Shown here in pieces: positions 7,108 through 16,601 of a DNA stretch of 33,062 bases (position 1 is its first letter; every line of letters begins with the position of its first letter). A program made the translations under genes and the position numbers. The notes under the pieces are model-generated. The model searched no databases, was not told the origin of the DNA, and worked only from the letters and a program-made list of their open reading frames with translations. The DNA comes from an uncultured Bacteroides sp. (GTDB lineage Bacteria > Bacteroidota > Bacteroidia > Bacteroidales > Bacteroidaceae), in contig CAMTPA010000034.1 of NCBI GenBank assembly GCA_947074275.1, forward strand, positions 1-33,062, read 5' to 3'.

Positions 7108-8565
7108 TTAGAAACGTTTTTTTCTGCCTGCATCAATACGCAGAAAGATAAAAAGCAAAATTGAAAATCCCCATAAAGAAGAGCCACCATAACTAAAAAA
7201 CGGTAAAGGGATTCCAATCACAGGTGTCAGCCCAAGCACCATCCCCACATTGATAAAAAGGTGAAAGAGGAATACGCTCAACACACAATAACCATACACC
7301 CGCCCAAAGGCAGAGACCTGTCGTTCGGCTACTGCTATCAATCGTAATATCAAGGCTAAAAAAAGAAGTAACACAACAGCAGAACCAAAAAAGCCTTGTT
7401 CTTCGCCTACCGTGCAAAAAATGAAATCAGTGTCTTGTTCGGGCACATATTTCAGTTTGGTTTGCGTACCATTCAAAAAACCTTTTCCCGTTAGCCCCCC
7501 CGACCCTATGGCTATTTTCGATTGATTTACATTGTAACCAGCTCCCGTAGGGTCATCTTCCATACCAAGCACCACTTTAATACGAGTTTGCTGGTGTCGT
7601 TCCAAAATGTTGTCGAATACATAATCACTGGAATACATAAAACCTATCGACCCGATGGTAAAAAGGCTAATCAAAATATAAGACTTCTGTCTTTCGGCCA
7701 GACTTAAATAAACAAGATATAATACTACCAAAGCACACACGCCCCATTGCACCCAAACCAAATTGAAATGAACGATAAATTCGGAAATCAAGAAAGCAAT
7801 AGCCAATATCACAAAACTACCGCCAAGAATATTGCGTAACACGACTTTTTTTCTTTGATAAACCCAAGTCATCGCTCCCGTAAACAACAAGATAAGAGAG
7901 AGCACTACAAACTCGCCAATGGGAGTAGGCGTGTCGGCAATAAACACCTGATCGTAGCGAATGCTTACTACAAAAAACACAACCGCACAAATACCCGAAA
8001 ATAAAACTACACCAGACATTCCCTCACGATAGAACATCAAGAAAAAAGCCAAATACACCAAAGCAGAGCCTGTTTCGCGCTGCATAATAATGAGCAACAT
8101 AGGCAAAAGCACCAGCGATAAAGCGATAAGGAAGTTCTTTGGTTTTGTTATGGTAAAAAGGTAAGAACTCATAAACTTGGCCAACGCCAATGCTGTGGCA
8201 AACTTAGCAAATTCTGCTGGTTGCAAACTCACGGGTCCCATCTGAAGCCAAGAACGGGAACCTTTTACATCGGGAGCTATAAATATAGTAACAATGAGCA
8301 GTATCATCATCCCAATGTAGATGACGTAAGCAAATGTATCATACATCCGGTCATCGAGCATCATCAAGACAAACCCTAAACCAAAAGAGCAAATTATCCA
8401 AATAAACTGCTTTCCTGCACGCGTGGAAAAATCAAAAAAATCGCGTTCGCCGTAATCGTAACTTGCACCACATACACTAAACCATCCAGCTACAATCAGC
8501 AGCAAGTAGATGCAAATAGTCACCCAATCGACTGTTTTCCAAAGACTATCGCTCCTCGTCACCAT
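7108..8565 (-). CDS. rodA: RodA, SEDS-family peptidoglycan glycosyltransferase
   Basis: A 485-residue polytopic membrane protein with about ten hydrophobic segments. SEDS hallmarks are visible: PAEFAKFA...LA in the first half (about residues 116-127), and near the C-terminus VGEEQGFFG and PLPFFSYGGSSL. It polymerises glycan strands with the class B PBP (mrdA) during side-wall elongation. The long loop containing GSGGLTGKGFLNGTQ (around residue 355) is the large periplasmic loop typical of the family. Its ATG lies 20 nt inside the 3' end of mrdA, so the two partners are translationally linked. It is chosen as RodA rather than FtsW because of the mreBCD-mrdA context. Confidence 0.95.
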   Translation of the reverse strand: MVTRSDSLWKTVDWVTICIYLLLIVAGWFSVCGASYDYGERDFFDFSTRAGKQFIWIICSFGLGFVLMMLDDRMYDTFAYVIYIGMMILLIVTIFIAPDVKGSRSWLQMGPVSLQPAEFAKFATALALAKFMSSYLFTITKPKNFLIALSLVLLPMLLIIMQRETGSALVYLAFFLMFYREGMSGVVLFSGICAVVFFVVSIRYDQVFIADTPTPIGEFVVLSLILLFTGAMTWVYQRKKVVLRNILGGSFVILAIAFLISEFIVHFNLVWVQWGVCALVVLYLVYLSLAERQKSYILISLFTIGSIGFMYSSDYVFDNILERHQQTRIKVVLGMEDDPTGAGYNVNQSKIAIGSGGLTGKGFLNGTQTKLKYVPEQDTDFIFCTVGEEQGFFGSAVVLLLFLALILRLIAVAERQVSAFGRVYGYCVLSVFLFHLFINVGMVLGLTPVIGIPLPFFSYGGSSLWGFSILLFIFLRIDAGRKKRF

Positions 8566-10402
8566 AATGTATTACTCTATTACTAAACTCTTCAGCTCGT
8601 GCTGCATTAGCAGGAGATAACTCCCCTTTTAGATATTGTTCCATCATCATTGTGCCTATGGGCACACCATAAGTAGCTCCAAAACCACCATTCTCCACAT
8701 AAACCGCTATCGCTATTTTGGGCTTATCCATCGGAGCAAACCCCATAAAAATAGAATGGTCGCGTCCACTATTTTGAGCTGTCCCCGTCTTACCACAAAC
8801 GTCCCCATCAGGAAATATATATCCAGCCATACGACAAGTTCCACCAGTTACAGCAGCTCTCATTCCTTTCACCACCGATTCATAATGTGCTTTATCAATA
8901 GTAGGTATGCGTGGCACACGATAAATCGAGTCCAGTTCATTGTCTTGAATTTCCTTTACGATATGGGGCGTTATAAAATGTCCTCTATTTGCTATTGTTG
9001 CCGACAAATTTGCAATCTGAAGAGGAGTAGTAAGAATTTCACCTTGCCCAATAGAGATACTGATTACGGTTGTCCCACTCCAACGCCCATTGTATGGCTT
9101 ATCATAAAACTGCGCATTAGGAATAAACCCACGACTTTCACCAGGCAAGTCAACTCCCAAACGATAGCCAAAGCCTTGTGAAACCATGTGATCTTTCCAC
9201 ACAGTAATGGCATTTTGTGACGACCCATATTTTCTATCACCAAACATTTTAACCAACCCCCAGCAGAAATAGGCGTTGCACGAAGTGGCAATGGCTGGCA
9301 CCAATGGCAATGGAGAGCCGTGTGGATGGCATCCCACACGCAAACCACCCAAAACAAATCCGTTGTAACAAGGATAAGAAGGGCTATCTTCTTGAATAAT
9401 GTCTTCCTGCAAAAATGTAAGAGCTTGTGCCGTTTTAAAAGTTGATCCAGGAGGATAAGCACCCATCAACGCACGATTGAGCAGAGGTTTTTGGTTGTCA
9501 CGTTCCAACATAGAGTGATTCCTTCCACGCTGGCGACCAATCATCAAATGAGGATCAAAATCGGGCGATGATACCAAGCACAATATCTCACCAGTTTCGG
9601 GCTCGATAGCAACAATGCTCCCAATTTTATTTTTCATCAGTCGTTCACCCAACATTTGCAGTTCAATATCCAAACTCAATGTCAAGTTTTTGCCTGGTAT
9701 GGAAGGACGATCAAATTCGCCATCCATATAGTGTCCTTGAATACGTCCGTGGGCATCACGAAGTAATATTTCAACCCCTTTCTCACCTCTAAGGTATTTC
9801 TCATAAGAACGTTCTACACCTTGCTTGCCGATATAGTCACCTCGGATGTAGTAATCGTCATTTTCAATATCACGCATCGACACTTCGCCAATATCTCCTA
9901 AAGCGTGAGCCGCTGAATTGTAAGTATACTGCCGAATTGTACGCCGTTGAATATAAAATCCTGGATACTTGAACAGTTTCTCTTGAAAAACACCACACTC
10001 CTCGGCCGACAATTGTGCCATAAACATTTGGTTTGTATATCGAGAGTAGCCTGGATTGCGCCGGCGGTCACGCATATCGGTCATTATTTTCAGAAACTGC
10101 TCTTTGGTTATATTTAAAGTCTGACATAAGTCAAGCGTATCCAAATCGGCTATTTCACGCGGCACAACTGTTATATCGTAGGCAGGCTGATTAAAAACTA
10201 ACAATTGTCCATTCCGATCGTAAATAGCACCACGAGATGGGTATTTTATCTTATTCAGAAAAGCATTACTATCTGCATTTTTTTTATAATCATCGGTAGA
10301 AATTTGCAATACAAACAAACGCACTAAATAAACCACAACAATAATTATTGCTGCACCACCAATCACATATTTGCGTTTCTCTAAAAAATAATCTTTAATC
10401 AT
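8546..10402 (-). CDS. mrdA: Penicillin-binding protein 2 (class B transpeptidase)
   Basis: A 618-residue protein anchored by one N-terminal membrane segment (about 12-32). A PBP dimerisation/pedestal region spans about 50-230, followed by the transpeptidase domain. Catalytic motifs are intact: S320-T-F-K323 (nucleophile Ser320), S374-C-N376, and K538-T-G540. It cross-links peptidoglycan in the elongasome together with RodA. Its start lies 2 nt after the mreD stop and its end overlaps rodA by 20 nt. It is expected to be a beta-lactam target, as for the family. No resistance-type insertions are recognised. Confidence 0.96.
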   Translation of the reverse strand: MIKDYFLEKRKYVIGGAAIIIVVVYLVRLFVLQISTDDYKKNADSNAFLNKIKYPSRGAIYDRNGQLLVFNQPAYDITVVPREIADLDTLDLCQTLNITKEQFLKIMTDMRDRRRNPGYSRYTNQMFMAQLSAEECGVFQEKLFKYPGFYIQRRTIRQYTYNSAAHALGDIGEVSMRDIENDDYYIRGDYIGKQGVERSYEKYLRGEKGVEILLRDAHGRIQGHYMDGEFDRPSIPGKNLTLSLDIELQMLGERLMKNKIGSIVAIEPETGEILCLVSSPDFDPHLMIGRQRGRNHSMLERDNQKPLLNRALMGAYPPGSTFKTAQALTFLQEDIIQEDSPSYPCYNGFVLGGLRVGCHPHGSPLPLVPAIATSCNAYFCWGLVKMFGDRKYGSSQNAITVWKDHMVSQGFGYRLGVDLPGESRGFIPNAQFYDKPYNGRWSGTTVISISIGQGEILTTPLQIANLSATIANRGHFITPHIVKEIQDNELDSIYRVPRIPTIDKAHYESVVKGMRAAVTGGTCRMAGYIFPDGDVCGKTGTAQNSGRDHSIFMGFAPMDKPKIAIAVYVENGGFGATYGVPIGTMMMEQYLKGELSPANAARAEEFSNRVIHYGDEER

Positions 10403-10404
10403 AA

Positions 10405-10902
10405 TTATCGCCTGATGCCTTCAACTGCCATTATGCACGCTATTGTGAGTATAGAGCAAGCTACAATGCGAAACAAAAGCATCCACAGTGTAGATAATGA
10501 AAAAAATTCGATTGACAACAAAGCAAATTGCTGAGTAAATGTAGCCACAACCACGTATTTAGTAAACGAAGATATACCCATCGCCTTAAAAGAGGGTGTT
10601 ATGCTATCAAGTAAATCGCGTGGAGTAAAAAGCCGCAAATAAACAGGACGTATAAAAGCCAAAAACACAGTAGCAGCAGCATTCATTCCAGGTGTATTAG
10701 AAAAAACATCAATTAGCAGGCCCAATAAAAAAGCCAGAAGCATCAAGACATTTCGAGAAATACCTGAAGGCAATTTTAAAATGAAATAAATATATAAGAA
10801 AGGAGTAGCAATGCCTAATATATGAATGTGATTCAAAATCAGTACTTGAAGAAGAATCAATCCAATAAACCATAACACCTTATATACGTAATTGGCAATC
10901 AT
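10405..10902 (-). CDS. mreD: Rod shape-determining protein MreD
   Basis: A 165-residue, very hydrophobic protein with five or six membrane segments. The motif LLIDVFSNTPGMNAAATVFLAF (residues about 62-83) is typical of MreD. It belongs to the MreBCD complex that positions cell-wall synthesis. The mreC stop and this ATG overlap by one base (TGATG, minus strand 10904-10900). A GTG immediately upstream (10905) is also possible and would add one residue. The mrdA gene follows after 2 nt. Confidence 0.92.
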   Translation of the reverse strand: MIANYVYKVLWFIGLILLQVLILNHIHILGIATPFLYIYFILKLPSGISRNVLMLLAFLLGLLIDVFSNTPGMNAAATVFLAFIRPVYLRLFTPRDLLDSITPSFKAMGISSFTKYVVVATFTQQFALLSIEFFSLSTLWMLLFRIVACSILTIACIMAVEGIRR

Positions 10903-11744
10903 CACTGAATCGTATTTTTTTCTAAATCTTTTTGTTCTTGTTGGTTTTCACGTGCTATTATGCGTACATTATAAAGCTTACCGAAGTCTGTCGCTAATTT
11001 GATTTTTAAATTATAGGACAATCCATCACTCGAATCGAAAATATCATCAACTGTTCCTACCACAATCCCTTCTGGAAAAACTGTAGAATAGCCACTTGTC
11101 ACAACTTGATCGCCCAATTGAAATTCGGCGTGTCGTGGTAAATCGTGTAAGTAAGCAAAGCGAGAATCCTCTCCTTCCCATCTCAATGAACCAAAATAAT
11201 CATTGCCAAGTATCTTACAACTTAGGTTGGATTTACTATTGAGAATAGAAATCACCAATGAATAAGAAGGGGATGTTTTATAAACGATTCCAACAACTCC
11301 ATTTCTATCAATCACACCCATATCTGGTTTTATACCAGCCGAAGAGCCTTTATCAATAGTAATGTAGTTATCTAAGTGGCTCAAGCTATTGTTCACTACA
11401 TTGGCTTTATAAAGCGAATATTCCGAACCACGAAGCGATTTTAGGCTAAGCATTTCGACAGAATCTATTTTCATATCCTGCAACACGCTTTGCAAGCTGG
11501 CAATTTGTTGTTCGAGCAAAGTATTGCGATCCAGCAAATCATCATTTACTGACTTCAGATGAAAATAAGAGGTTATATCACTCGATACTTCATAAACCGT
11601 TCCGCTAAGAGAGTTAGCAGAGGTAAAGTAAACACTCTGATGATAGTAATTGAACCTGAAAAGTAGTGTAAAACAAACAATCTCTAAAAATAGAAACAAA
11701 AACCAATAATTGTATTTAATCAGGAAGTTTAAAAGATTTCTCAT
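10902..11744 (-). CDS. mreC: Rod shape-determining protein MreC
   Basis: A 280-residue protein with a single N-terminal membrane anchor (about residues 12-30), a coiled coil at about 62-95 (DDLLDRNTLLEQQIASLQ) and a beta-rich periplasmic domain containing DKGSSAGIKPDMGVI and VVTSGYSTVFPEGIVVG, which are diagnostic for MreC. It links cytoplasmic MreB filaments to the PBP2-RodA synthase. It is separated from mreB by 92 nt containing a hairpin (11779-11817) and overlaps mreD by one base. Confidence 0.95.
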   Translation of the reverse strand: MRNLLNFLIKYNYWFLFLFLEIVCFTLLFRFNYYHQSVYFTSANSLSGTVYEVSSDITSYFHLKSVNDDLLDRNTLLEQQIASLQSVLQDMKIDSVEMLSLKSLRGSEYSLYKANVVNNSLSHLDNYITIDKGSSAGIKPDMGVIDRNGVVGIVYKTSPSYSLVISILNSKSNLSCKILGNDYFGSLRWEGEDSRFAYLHDLPRHAEFQLGDQVVTSGYSTVFPEGIVVGTVDDIFDSSDGLSYNLKIKLATDFGKLYNVRIIARENQQEQKDLEKNTIQ

Positions 11745-11778
11745 AAAGACAATTATATATCTTGTTATTAAACATCAA

Positions 11779-11817
11779 TGCACCAATACAACTTTTAATA
11801 AAAGCTATATTGGAGCA
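11779..11817 (-). promoter_or_regulatory. Intercistronic hairpin between mreB and mreC
   Basis: Outer arms 11779-11788 and 11808-11817 pair with one mismatch. An inner stem (11792-11797 with 11799-11804) closes the loop. No long T-run follows on the minus strand, so it looks more like an RNA-processing, stability or leaky-termination element than a full terminator. It lies in the largest gap of the purH-rodA operon. Confidence 0.5.
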
Positions 11818-11836
11818 TCTATTTATATTTAAGATT

Positions 11837-12859
11837 TTAACGCATCAGGAAAGAGAGACGATCGACATTTTTGAGAGCGACCCCCGTACCCTTAGCCACA
11901 GCGTGAAGTGGATCTTCTGCTATGTGAAAAGGAATATTAATTTTGTCTGTCAAGCGTTTATCAAGCCCGCGGAGTAAAGCTCCACCACCAGCCAAATAAA
12001 TACCATTCTGCACAATGTCTGCATAAAGCTCAGGTGGTGTATTCTCCAATGCACTTAGAATAGCAGTTTCTATTTTAGCTATCGATTTCTCAAGGCAGTG
12101 CGCCACTTCCTGATAGCAAACAGGCACTTCCATTGGCAGAGCTGTAATACGGTTAGGACCGTGAACAATATAATCTTCAGGAGCATCATCTCCCAGTTCT
12201 GTTAATGCCGCACCTACATTTATTTTGATACGTTCGGCCATACGCTCGCTGACTTTCACATTGTGTTGACGGCTCATATACTCCTGAATATCAGCAGTCA
12301 AGTCATCACCTGCAATACGAATAGAATTGTTAGAAACAATCCCTCCCAAAGAAATAACAGCAATCTCGGTAGAGCCACCACCTATATCTACAATCATATT
12401 TCCTTCGGGTGCTTCTACATCTATGCCAATACCAATGGCAGCAGCCATTGGCTCAAAAATCAGATAAACATCACGACCACCTGCGTGTTCGGCAGAGTCG
12501 CGCACGGCTCTCAGTTCCACCTCAGTACTACCCGACGGTACACCAATCACCATACGCAAAGATGGAGAAAAGAGATGGCTACGCGTGTTAACACGTTTAA
12601 TCAAGCCTCGCATCATTTGCTCACAAGCATAGAAATCGGCAATCACACCATCACGTAGCGGACGAATGGTACGTATATTATCGTGTGTTTTTTCGTGCAT
12701 TAGCTTAGCTTTCTCACCCACTGCTATCATTTTATCAGTGCGGCGATCGAGTGCCACCACCGAAGGTTCATCCACCACTATTTTACCATTGGTGATGATG
12801 ATGGTATTGGCTGTTCCCAAATCCATCGCTATTTCCTGCGTAAAAGAAAATAATCCCAT
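11837..12859 (-). CDS. mreB: Rod shape-determining protein MreB
   Basis: A 340-residue bacterial actin that forms membrane-associated filaments guiding the elongasome. Actin-fold ATPase motifs are present: MDLGTANTII (phosphate 1, residues 12-21), PLRDGVIADF, IGVPSG, VDIGGGSTEIAVIS (phosphate 2, near residues 158-171) and GIYLAGGGALL (adenosine motif, near 286-296). The N-terminal GLFSF.QEIA is typical. Length is normal. It starts 12 nt after the purH stop on the same strand and is followed, after a hairpin, by mreC. Confidence 0.97.
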   Translation of the reverse strand: MGLFSFTQEIAMDLGTANTIIITNGKIVVDEPSVVALDRRTDKMIAVGEKAKLMHEKTHDNIRTIRPLRDGVIADFYACEQMMRGLIKRVNTRSHLFSPSLRMVIGVPSGSTEVELRAVRDSAEHAGGRDVYLIFEPMAAAIGIGIDVEAPEGNMIVDIGGGSTEIAVISLGGIVSNNSIRIAGDDLTADIQEYMSRQHNVKVSERMAERIKINVGAALTELGDDAPEDYIVHGPNRITALPMEVPVCYQEVAHCLEKSIAKIETAILSALENTPPELYADIVQNGIYLAGGGALLRGLDKRLTDKINIPFHIAEDPLHAVAKGTGVALKNVDRLSFLMR

Positions 12860-12871
12860 ACTGTTTTGTTA

Positions 12872-14395
12872 TCAATGTTTAAAGTGACGAATACCCGTTG
12901 TAACCATAGCAATGCCGTGTTCATTGCAGTAATCAAATGTAAGTTGGTCTTTTACCGATCCACCTGGTTGAATCACCGCTGTCACACCTTCGTTTCCTGC
13001 TATTTCTACACAATCGGGGAATGGGAAGAAAGCATCGGATGCCATAACCGAACCGTGCAAATCAAATTCAAAAGACTTCGCTTTCTCTATGGCTTGTTTC
13101 AAAGCATCTACGCGCGATGTTTGGCCAACACCACTTGCCAATAGTTGCTTATTCTTAGCCAACACAATCGCATTCGATTTGCTATTCTTCACAATTTTGT
13201 TAGCAAACAACATATCTTCCACCTCTTCTGGAGTTGGAGCTTTATCGGTAGCTATTTGCAAATCGGCGGTTGTTTCAATATTCAAGTCGCGATCTTGAAC
13301 CAGTACGCCATTCAGCAAAGAGCGGAATTGTTTCTTAGGAGTTTTTGTGTCTTTGCGCACCAAAATGATGCGATTCTTTTTTTGTCCCAACACTTCCAAA
13401 GCATCCACATTGTAGTCGGGTGCAATGATTACTTCAAAGAAAAGCTTGTTTATCTCTTCGGCCGTAGCTTTATCAATAACTGCATTTGTCACCAACACAC
13501 CACCAAAAGCTGAAACAGGGTCACCAGCCAAAGCATCAGTCCAAGCTTCAAGCACCGTAGGACGAGAAGCAAGTCCACAAGCATTGTTGTGTTTCAATAT
13601 AGCGAATGTTGTTTCGTCAAACTCATCTATTAGTTCTACAGCAGCATTAATATCCAACAGATTGTTGTACGAAATCTCTTTCCCATGAATCTGGTCGAAC
13701 ATCGCATCTAAATCGCCATAGAAATAGCCTTTTTGATGTGGATTTTCACCATAACGCAACGTTTTTTGATCGTTGTTCGAACAACGGAAAGCCGATCCTT
13801 CTTCCGCATCAAAATAATTAAAGATAGCAGAGTCGTAGTGTGAAGATACCGAGAACGCCTCTTTAGCCATCCAGCGACGATCTTCGATTGTAGTAGCCGC
13901 TCCGTGCTCCATTAGCATATCATACAATGGTTTGTATTGAGTCTGAGACGCTACAATAACCACGTCATTAAAGTTTTTAGCAGCAGCGCGAATCAAAGAG
14001 ATGCCGCCTATATCTATTTTTTCGATGATAGAAGCCTCATCAGCACCCGAGGCAACAGTAGCCTCGAATGGATAAAGATCTACAATCACTAAATCAATTT
14101 CGGGAATTTCATATTTATCGATTTGCTGCATATCCTGCTCCAAATCTCTACGACAAAGAATGCCACCAAATACTTTGGGGTGAAGTGTTTTCACTCTTCC
14201 ACCTAATATAGAAGGGTAAGAAGTCAAATCTTCAACTGCTTTGCAAGGATAGCCAAGCGATTCGATAAACTGGCGAGTACCACCCGTAGACAGAAATTCA
14301 ACACCCTCTTCGTGAAGTTTGGTTATAATTTCGTCCAAACCTTCTTTATGGTAAACCGACACTAATGCGGTCTTTATTTTTTTTAACTCAGACAT
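12872..14395 (-). CDS. purH: Bifunctional AICAR transformylase/IMP cyclohydrolase
   Basis: A 507-residue enzyme for the last two steps of IMP synthesis. The N-terminal MGS-like cyclohydrolase domain (about 1-145) has FLSTGGT, GGRVKTLHPKV and DLVIVDLYPFE. The C-terminal formyltransferase domain has K268-H269-N-N-A-C-G (catalytic Lys-His), AFGGVL and the QPGGSVKD motif near residue 477. The C-terminus GIAMVTTGIRHFKH is standard. It heads the operon purH-mreB-mreC-mreD-mrdA-rodA, and a -7-like box (14425-14432) lies 30 nt upstream of the ATG. Coupling of purine synthesis with rod-shape genes is a gene-order feature rather than a known functional link. Confidence 0.97.
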   Translation of the reverse strand: MSELKKIKTALVSVYHKEGLDEIITKLHEEGVEFLSTGGTRQFIESLGYPCKAVEDLTSYPSILGGRVKTLHPKVFGGILCRRDLEQDMQQIDKYEIPEIDLVIVDLYPFEATVASGADEASIIEKIDIGGISLIRAAAKNFNDVVIVASQTQYKPLYDMLMEHGAATTIEDRRWMAKEAFSVSSHYDSAIFNYFDAEEGSAFRCSNNDQKTLRYGENPHQKGYFYGDLDAMFDQIHGKEISYNNLLDINAAVELIDEFDETTFAILKHNNACGLASRPTVLEAWTDALAGDPVSAFGGVLVTNAVIDKATAEEINKLFFEVIIAPDYNVDALEVLGQKKNRIILVRKDTKTPKKQFRSLLNGVLVQDRDLNIETTADLQIATDKAPTPEEVEDMLFANKIVKNSKSNAIVLAKNKQLLASGVGQTSRVDALKQAIEKAKSFEFDLHGSVMASDAFFPFPDCVEIAGNEGVTAVIQPGGSVKDQLTFDYCNEHGIAMVTTGIRHFKH

Positions 14396-14424
14396 AGATT
14401 GACTTTAATTAAGTATTTGCAGCG

Positions 14425-14432
14425 CAAAGTTA
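14425..14432 (-). promoter_or_regulatory. -7 box for the purH-mreBCD-mrdA-rodA operon
   Basis: The minus strand reads TAACTTTG, matching TAnnTTTG, 30 nt before the purH ATG. It lies immediately downstream of the preceding operon's terminator, as expected for a new transcription unit. Confidence 0.55.
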
Positions 14433-14482
14433 GTAATTTCTTATCTATTAAACAGTATAAACAACTAATGAATTTATATTAA

Positions 14483-14518
14483 AAAACGCTGATTCAAAAG
14501 TTTATGAATCAGCGTTTT
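14483..14518 (-). terminator. Intrinsic terminator of the M13 peptidase operon
   Basis: Perfect 14-nt arms AAAACGCTGATTCA (14483-14496) and TGAATCAGCGTTTT (14505-14518) with an 8-nt loop. The minus strand continues with T residues (complement of 14481-14486). It lies 29 nt beyond the peptidase stop. Confidence 0.88.
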
Positions 14519-14546
14519 CTATGAATATCTATATTTTCTCAGTCAA

Positions 14547-16574
14547 TCACCAGATAGATGCTCTTTCATTCTCTGGTATAAACATCGGATCTCCTAAGTT
14601 TACATCAAAGGCTTCGTTCCAAGCATTAATGTGTGGCAATGCTCCATTCACACGCCATCTACCCAAAGAATGCTCATCTATTTTCGTTAAGCGCAATATC
14701 TCTTCGGGGCGAACGTTTCCTGCCCACACGTTGGCGTAAGACAAGAAAAAGCGTTGTTCAGGCGTATATCCTTCTACAACTTCAAGTGGTCGATTGGCAG
14801 TAGCGTTTTTGAATGCTTGGTAGGAAACTTGCAAGCCACCGTGGTCGGCAATATTTTCACCCAACGTAAACTGTCCATTAGCAAATACACCAGGTGCCAC
14901 TTCTATCTTATCGAAATAATCTACCAACACTTGCGCACGCTTCTCAAAGTTTTTAGCATCCTCTTCTGTCCACCAATCTCTCAAATTGCCATCTTTATCA
15001 TACTGGCGACCTTGATCATCGAAACCGTGTGTCATTTCGTGGCCTATCACCACCCCGATAGCTCCATAATTGAAAGCGTCATCGGCATTCATATCAAAAA
15101 ATGGATATTGCAAAATACCAGCGGGAAAACAAATTTCGTTGGTAGTGGGGTTATAATAAGCATTGACAGTTTGTGGAGACATCAACCACTCATCTTTATC
15201 AACGGGCTTACCTATCTTATTGAGCATTTCAGCATAGCCCCATTGGTTGGCACGCTTCACATTGTTCCAGTATGAATCGTTCTCGATTAACAACTCTGAA
15301 TAGTCTTTCCATTTATCGGGGTAGCCTATTTTCACGTGAAAGGTAGCTAACTTCTCCATTGCCTTCTGCTTGGTCTCATCGCTCATCCAACTCAGGTTCA
15401 TAATGCGTTCGCCCAAAGAGGTTTGCAAGTTACTAACCAGATCGAGCATTTGCGTCTTGGCTTCAGCAGGAAAATACTTCTCCACATACATTTGCCCTAC
15501 CGCTTCGCCCAAAGAGCCATCTACCGAGCTTACCGCTCGTTTCCATCGGGGTTGCAATTCTTGCTTGCCCGACATTGCCTTTCCGTAAAACTCAAAATTC
15601 TGATTCACAAAATCATCACTTAGATATTCGGCCGCATTATTTATCACATTCCATTGTAAATATGCAATCTGCTCGTCCATAGGCACTTCACCTACAATCG
15701 TCTCAACCTCTTTCATAAATTCGGGTTGGCTAACATCCAGTTCTTGCAATCCGGCAAAGCCTGCCGTAGAAAAAAAGTTATCCCAGCCGAAAGAAGCAAA
15801 TTCTTCATTGAGCTGCTCGACGTTGCGTTTGTTGTAGTTGGCATTCGGATTGCGCAAGTCTACGTTGGAGCGTGCGGCCTTGGCCAATCGCATCTCTATT
15901 CTCATTATGCCTTCCATTGCTTTGTTTGCAGCAGTTTTATCGTAACCCGCCAATTCAAACATCTTCACAATATGGTTTTTATAAGCCTTGCGTATTGCCC
16001 TTATTTCATCTCCATCTTCCAAATAAAAGTCGCGTTCACCCATTCCCAATCCTCCTTGATAGGTGTGAACCATATTCATATCGCTGTTCATATCGTCGGC
16101 ACCTACATAAACATAGAAATAAGGGAACATTCCATTTTTCTGCATTTCGGCAATAGCAACATACACATCCGCCGGAGATTGAATACTTGCAATTTTGTCT
16201 AAATCGCCTTTGATAGGAGCCACACCCTCGCTGTTCAGTTTCACGCTATCCATAGCAATGTTGTACAAGCCACCTACCTTTTGCGCAATACTACCTTGTG
16301 GATGTTGTGCAGCAGCAAGCTCTTCAATCAGTCCTTGAAGTTGCAAACGGTTGTTCTCTCGAAGCATATCAAAAGAGCCAAAACGTGAGTACTCGTCTGT
16401 AAGAGGATGATTTTTCATCCAGCCTCCGCAGGCATATTGATAGAAATCGGCACTGGCCACAGCCGTGGTGTCGAGGTTGGCAAAGTCGATACCCGAATTG
16501 GTATGCTTGCCAGTGTTGCATCCTGTTGTCATAGCGCAGATTGCAAGAATTGGTAAATACTTAGTTAATCTCAT
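14547..16574 (-). CDS. pepO: M13 family zinc metallopeptidase (PepO/neprilysin-like) lipoprotein
   Basis: A 675-residue exported lipoprotein with lipobox ending in TTGC (Cys19), followed by the large helical M13 N-domain and the catalytic domain. The zinc site is intact: H512-E-M-T-H516 and G-E573-N-I-A-D577, 61 residues apart as in neprilysin. NAYYNPTTNEICFPAGILQ precedes it as the substrate-binding strand. The C-terminus ends NERASIW, without the CxxW cysteine of eukaryotic members. The likely role is digestion of peptides in the periplasm or at the surface. It is the last gene after the ABC-F gene (27-nt gap), followed by a strong terminator. Confidence 0.93.
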   Translation of the reverse strand: MRLTKYLPILAICAMTTGCNTGKHTNSGIDFANLDTTAVASADFYQYACGGWMKNHPLTDEYSRFGSFDMLRENNRLQLQGLIEELAAAQHPQGSIAQKVGGLYNIAMDSVKLNSEGVAPIKGDLDKIASIQSPADVYVAIAEMQKNGMFPYFYVYVGADDMNSDMNMVHTYQGGLGMGERDFYLEDGDEIRAIRKAYKNHIVKMFELAGYDKTAANKAMEGIMRIEMRLAKAARSNVDLRNPNANYNKRNVEQLNEEFASFGWDNFFSTAGFAGLQELDVSQPEFMKEVETIVGEVPMDEQIAYLQWNVINNAAEYLSDDFVNQNFEFYGKAMSGKQELQPRWKRAVSSVDGSLGEAVGQMYVEKYFPAEAKTQMLDLVSNLQTSLGERIMNLSWMSDETKQKAMEKLATFHVKIGYPDKWKDYSELLIENDSYWNNVKRANQWGYAEMLNKIGKPVDKDEWLMSPQTVNAYYNPTTNEICFPAGILQYPFFDMNADDAFNYGAIGVVIGHEMTHGFDDQGRQYDKDGNLRDWWTEEDAKNFEKRAQVLVDYFDKIEVAPGVFANGQFTLGENIADHGGLQVSYQAFKNATANRPLEVVEGYTPEQRFFLSYANVWAGNVRPEEILRLTKIDEHSLGRWRVNGALPHINAWNEAFDVNLGDPMFIPENERASIW

Positions 16575-16601
16575 AAATTATCTATTTGTCCCGACATCTC
16601 A

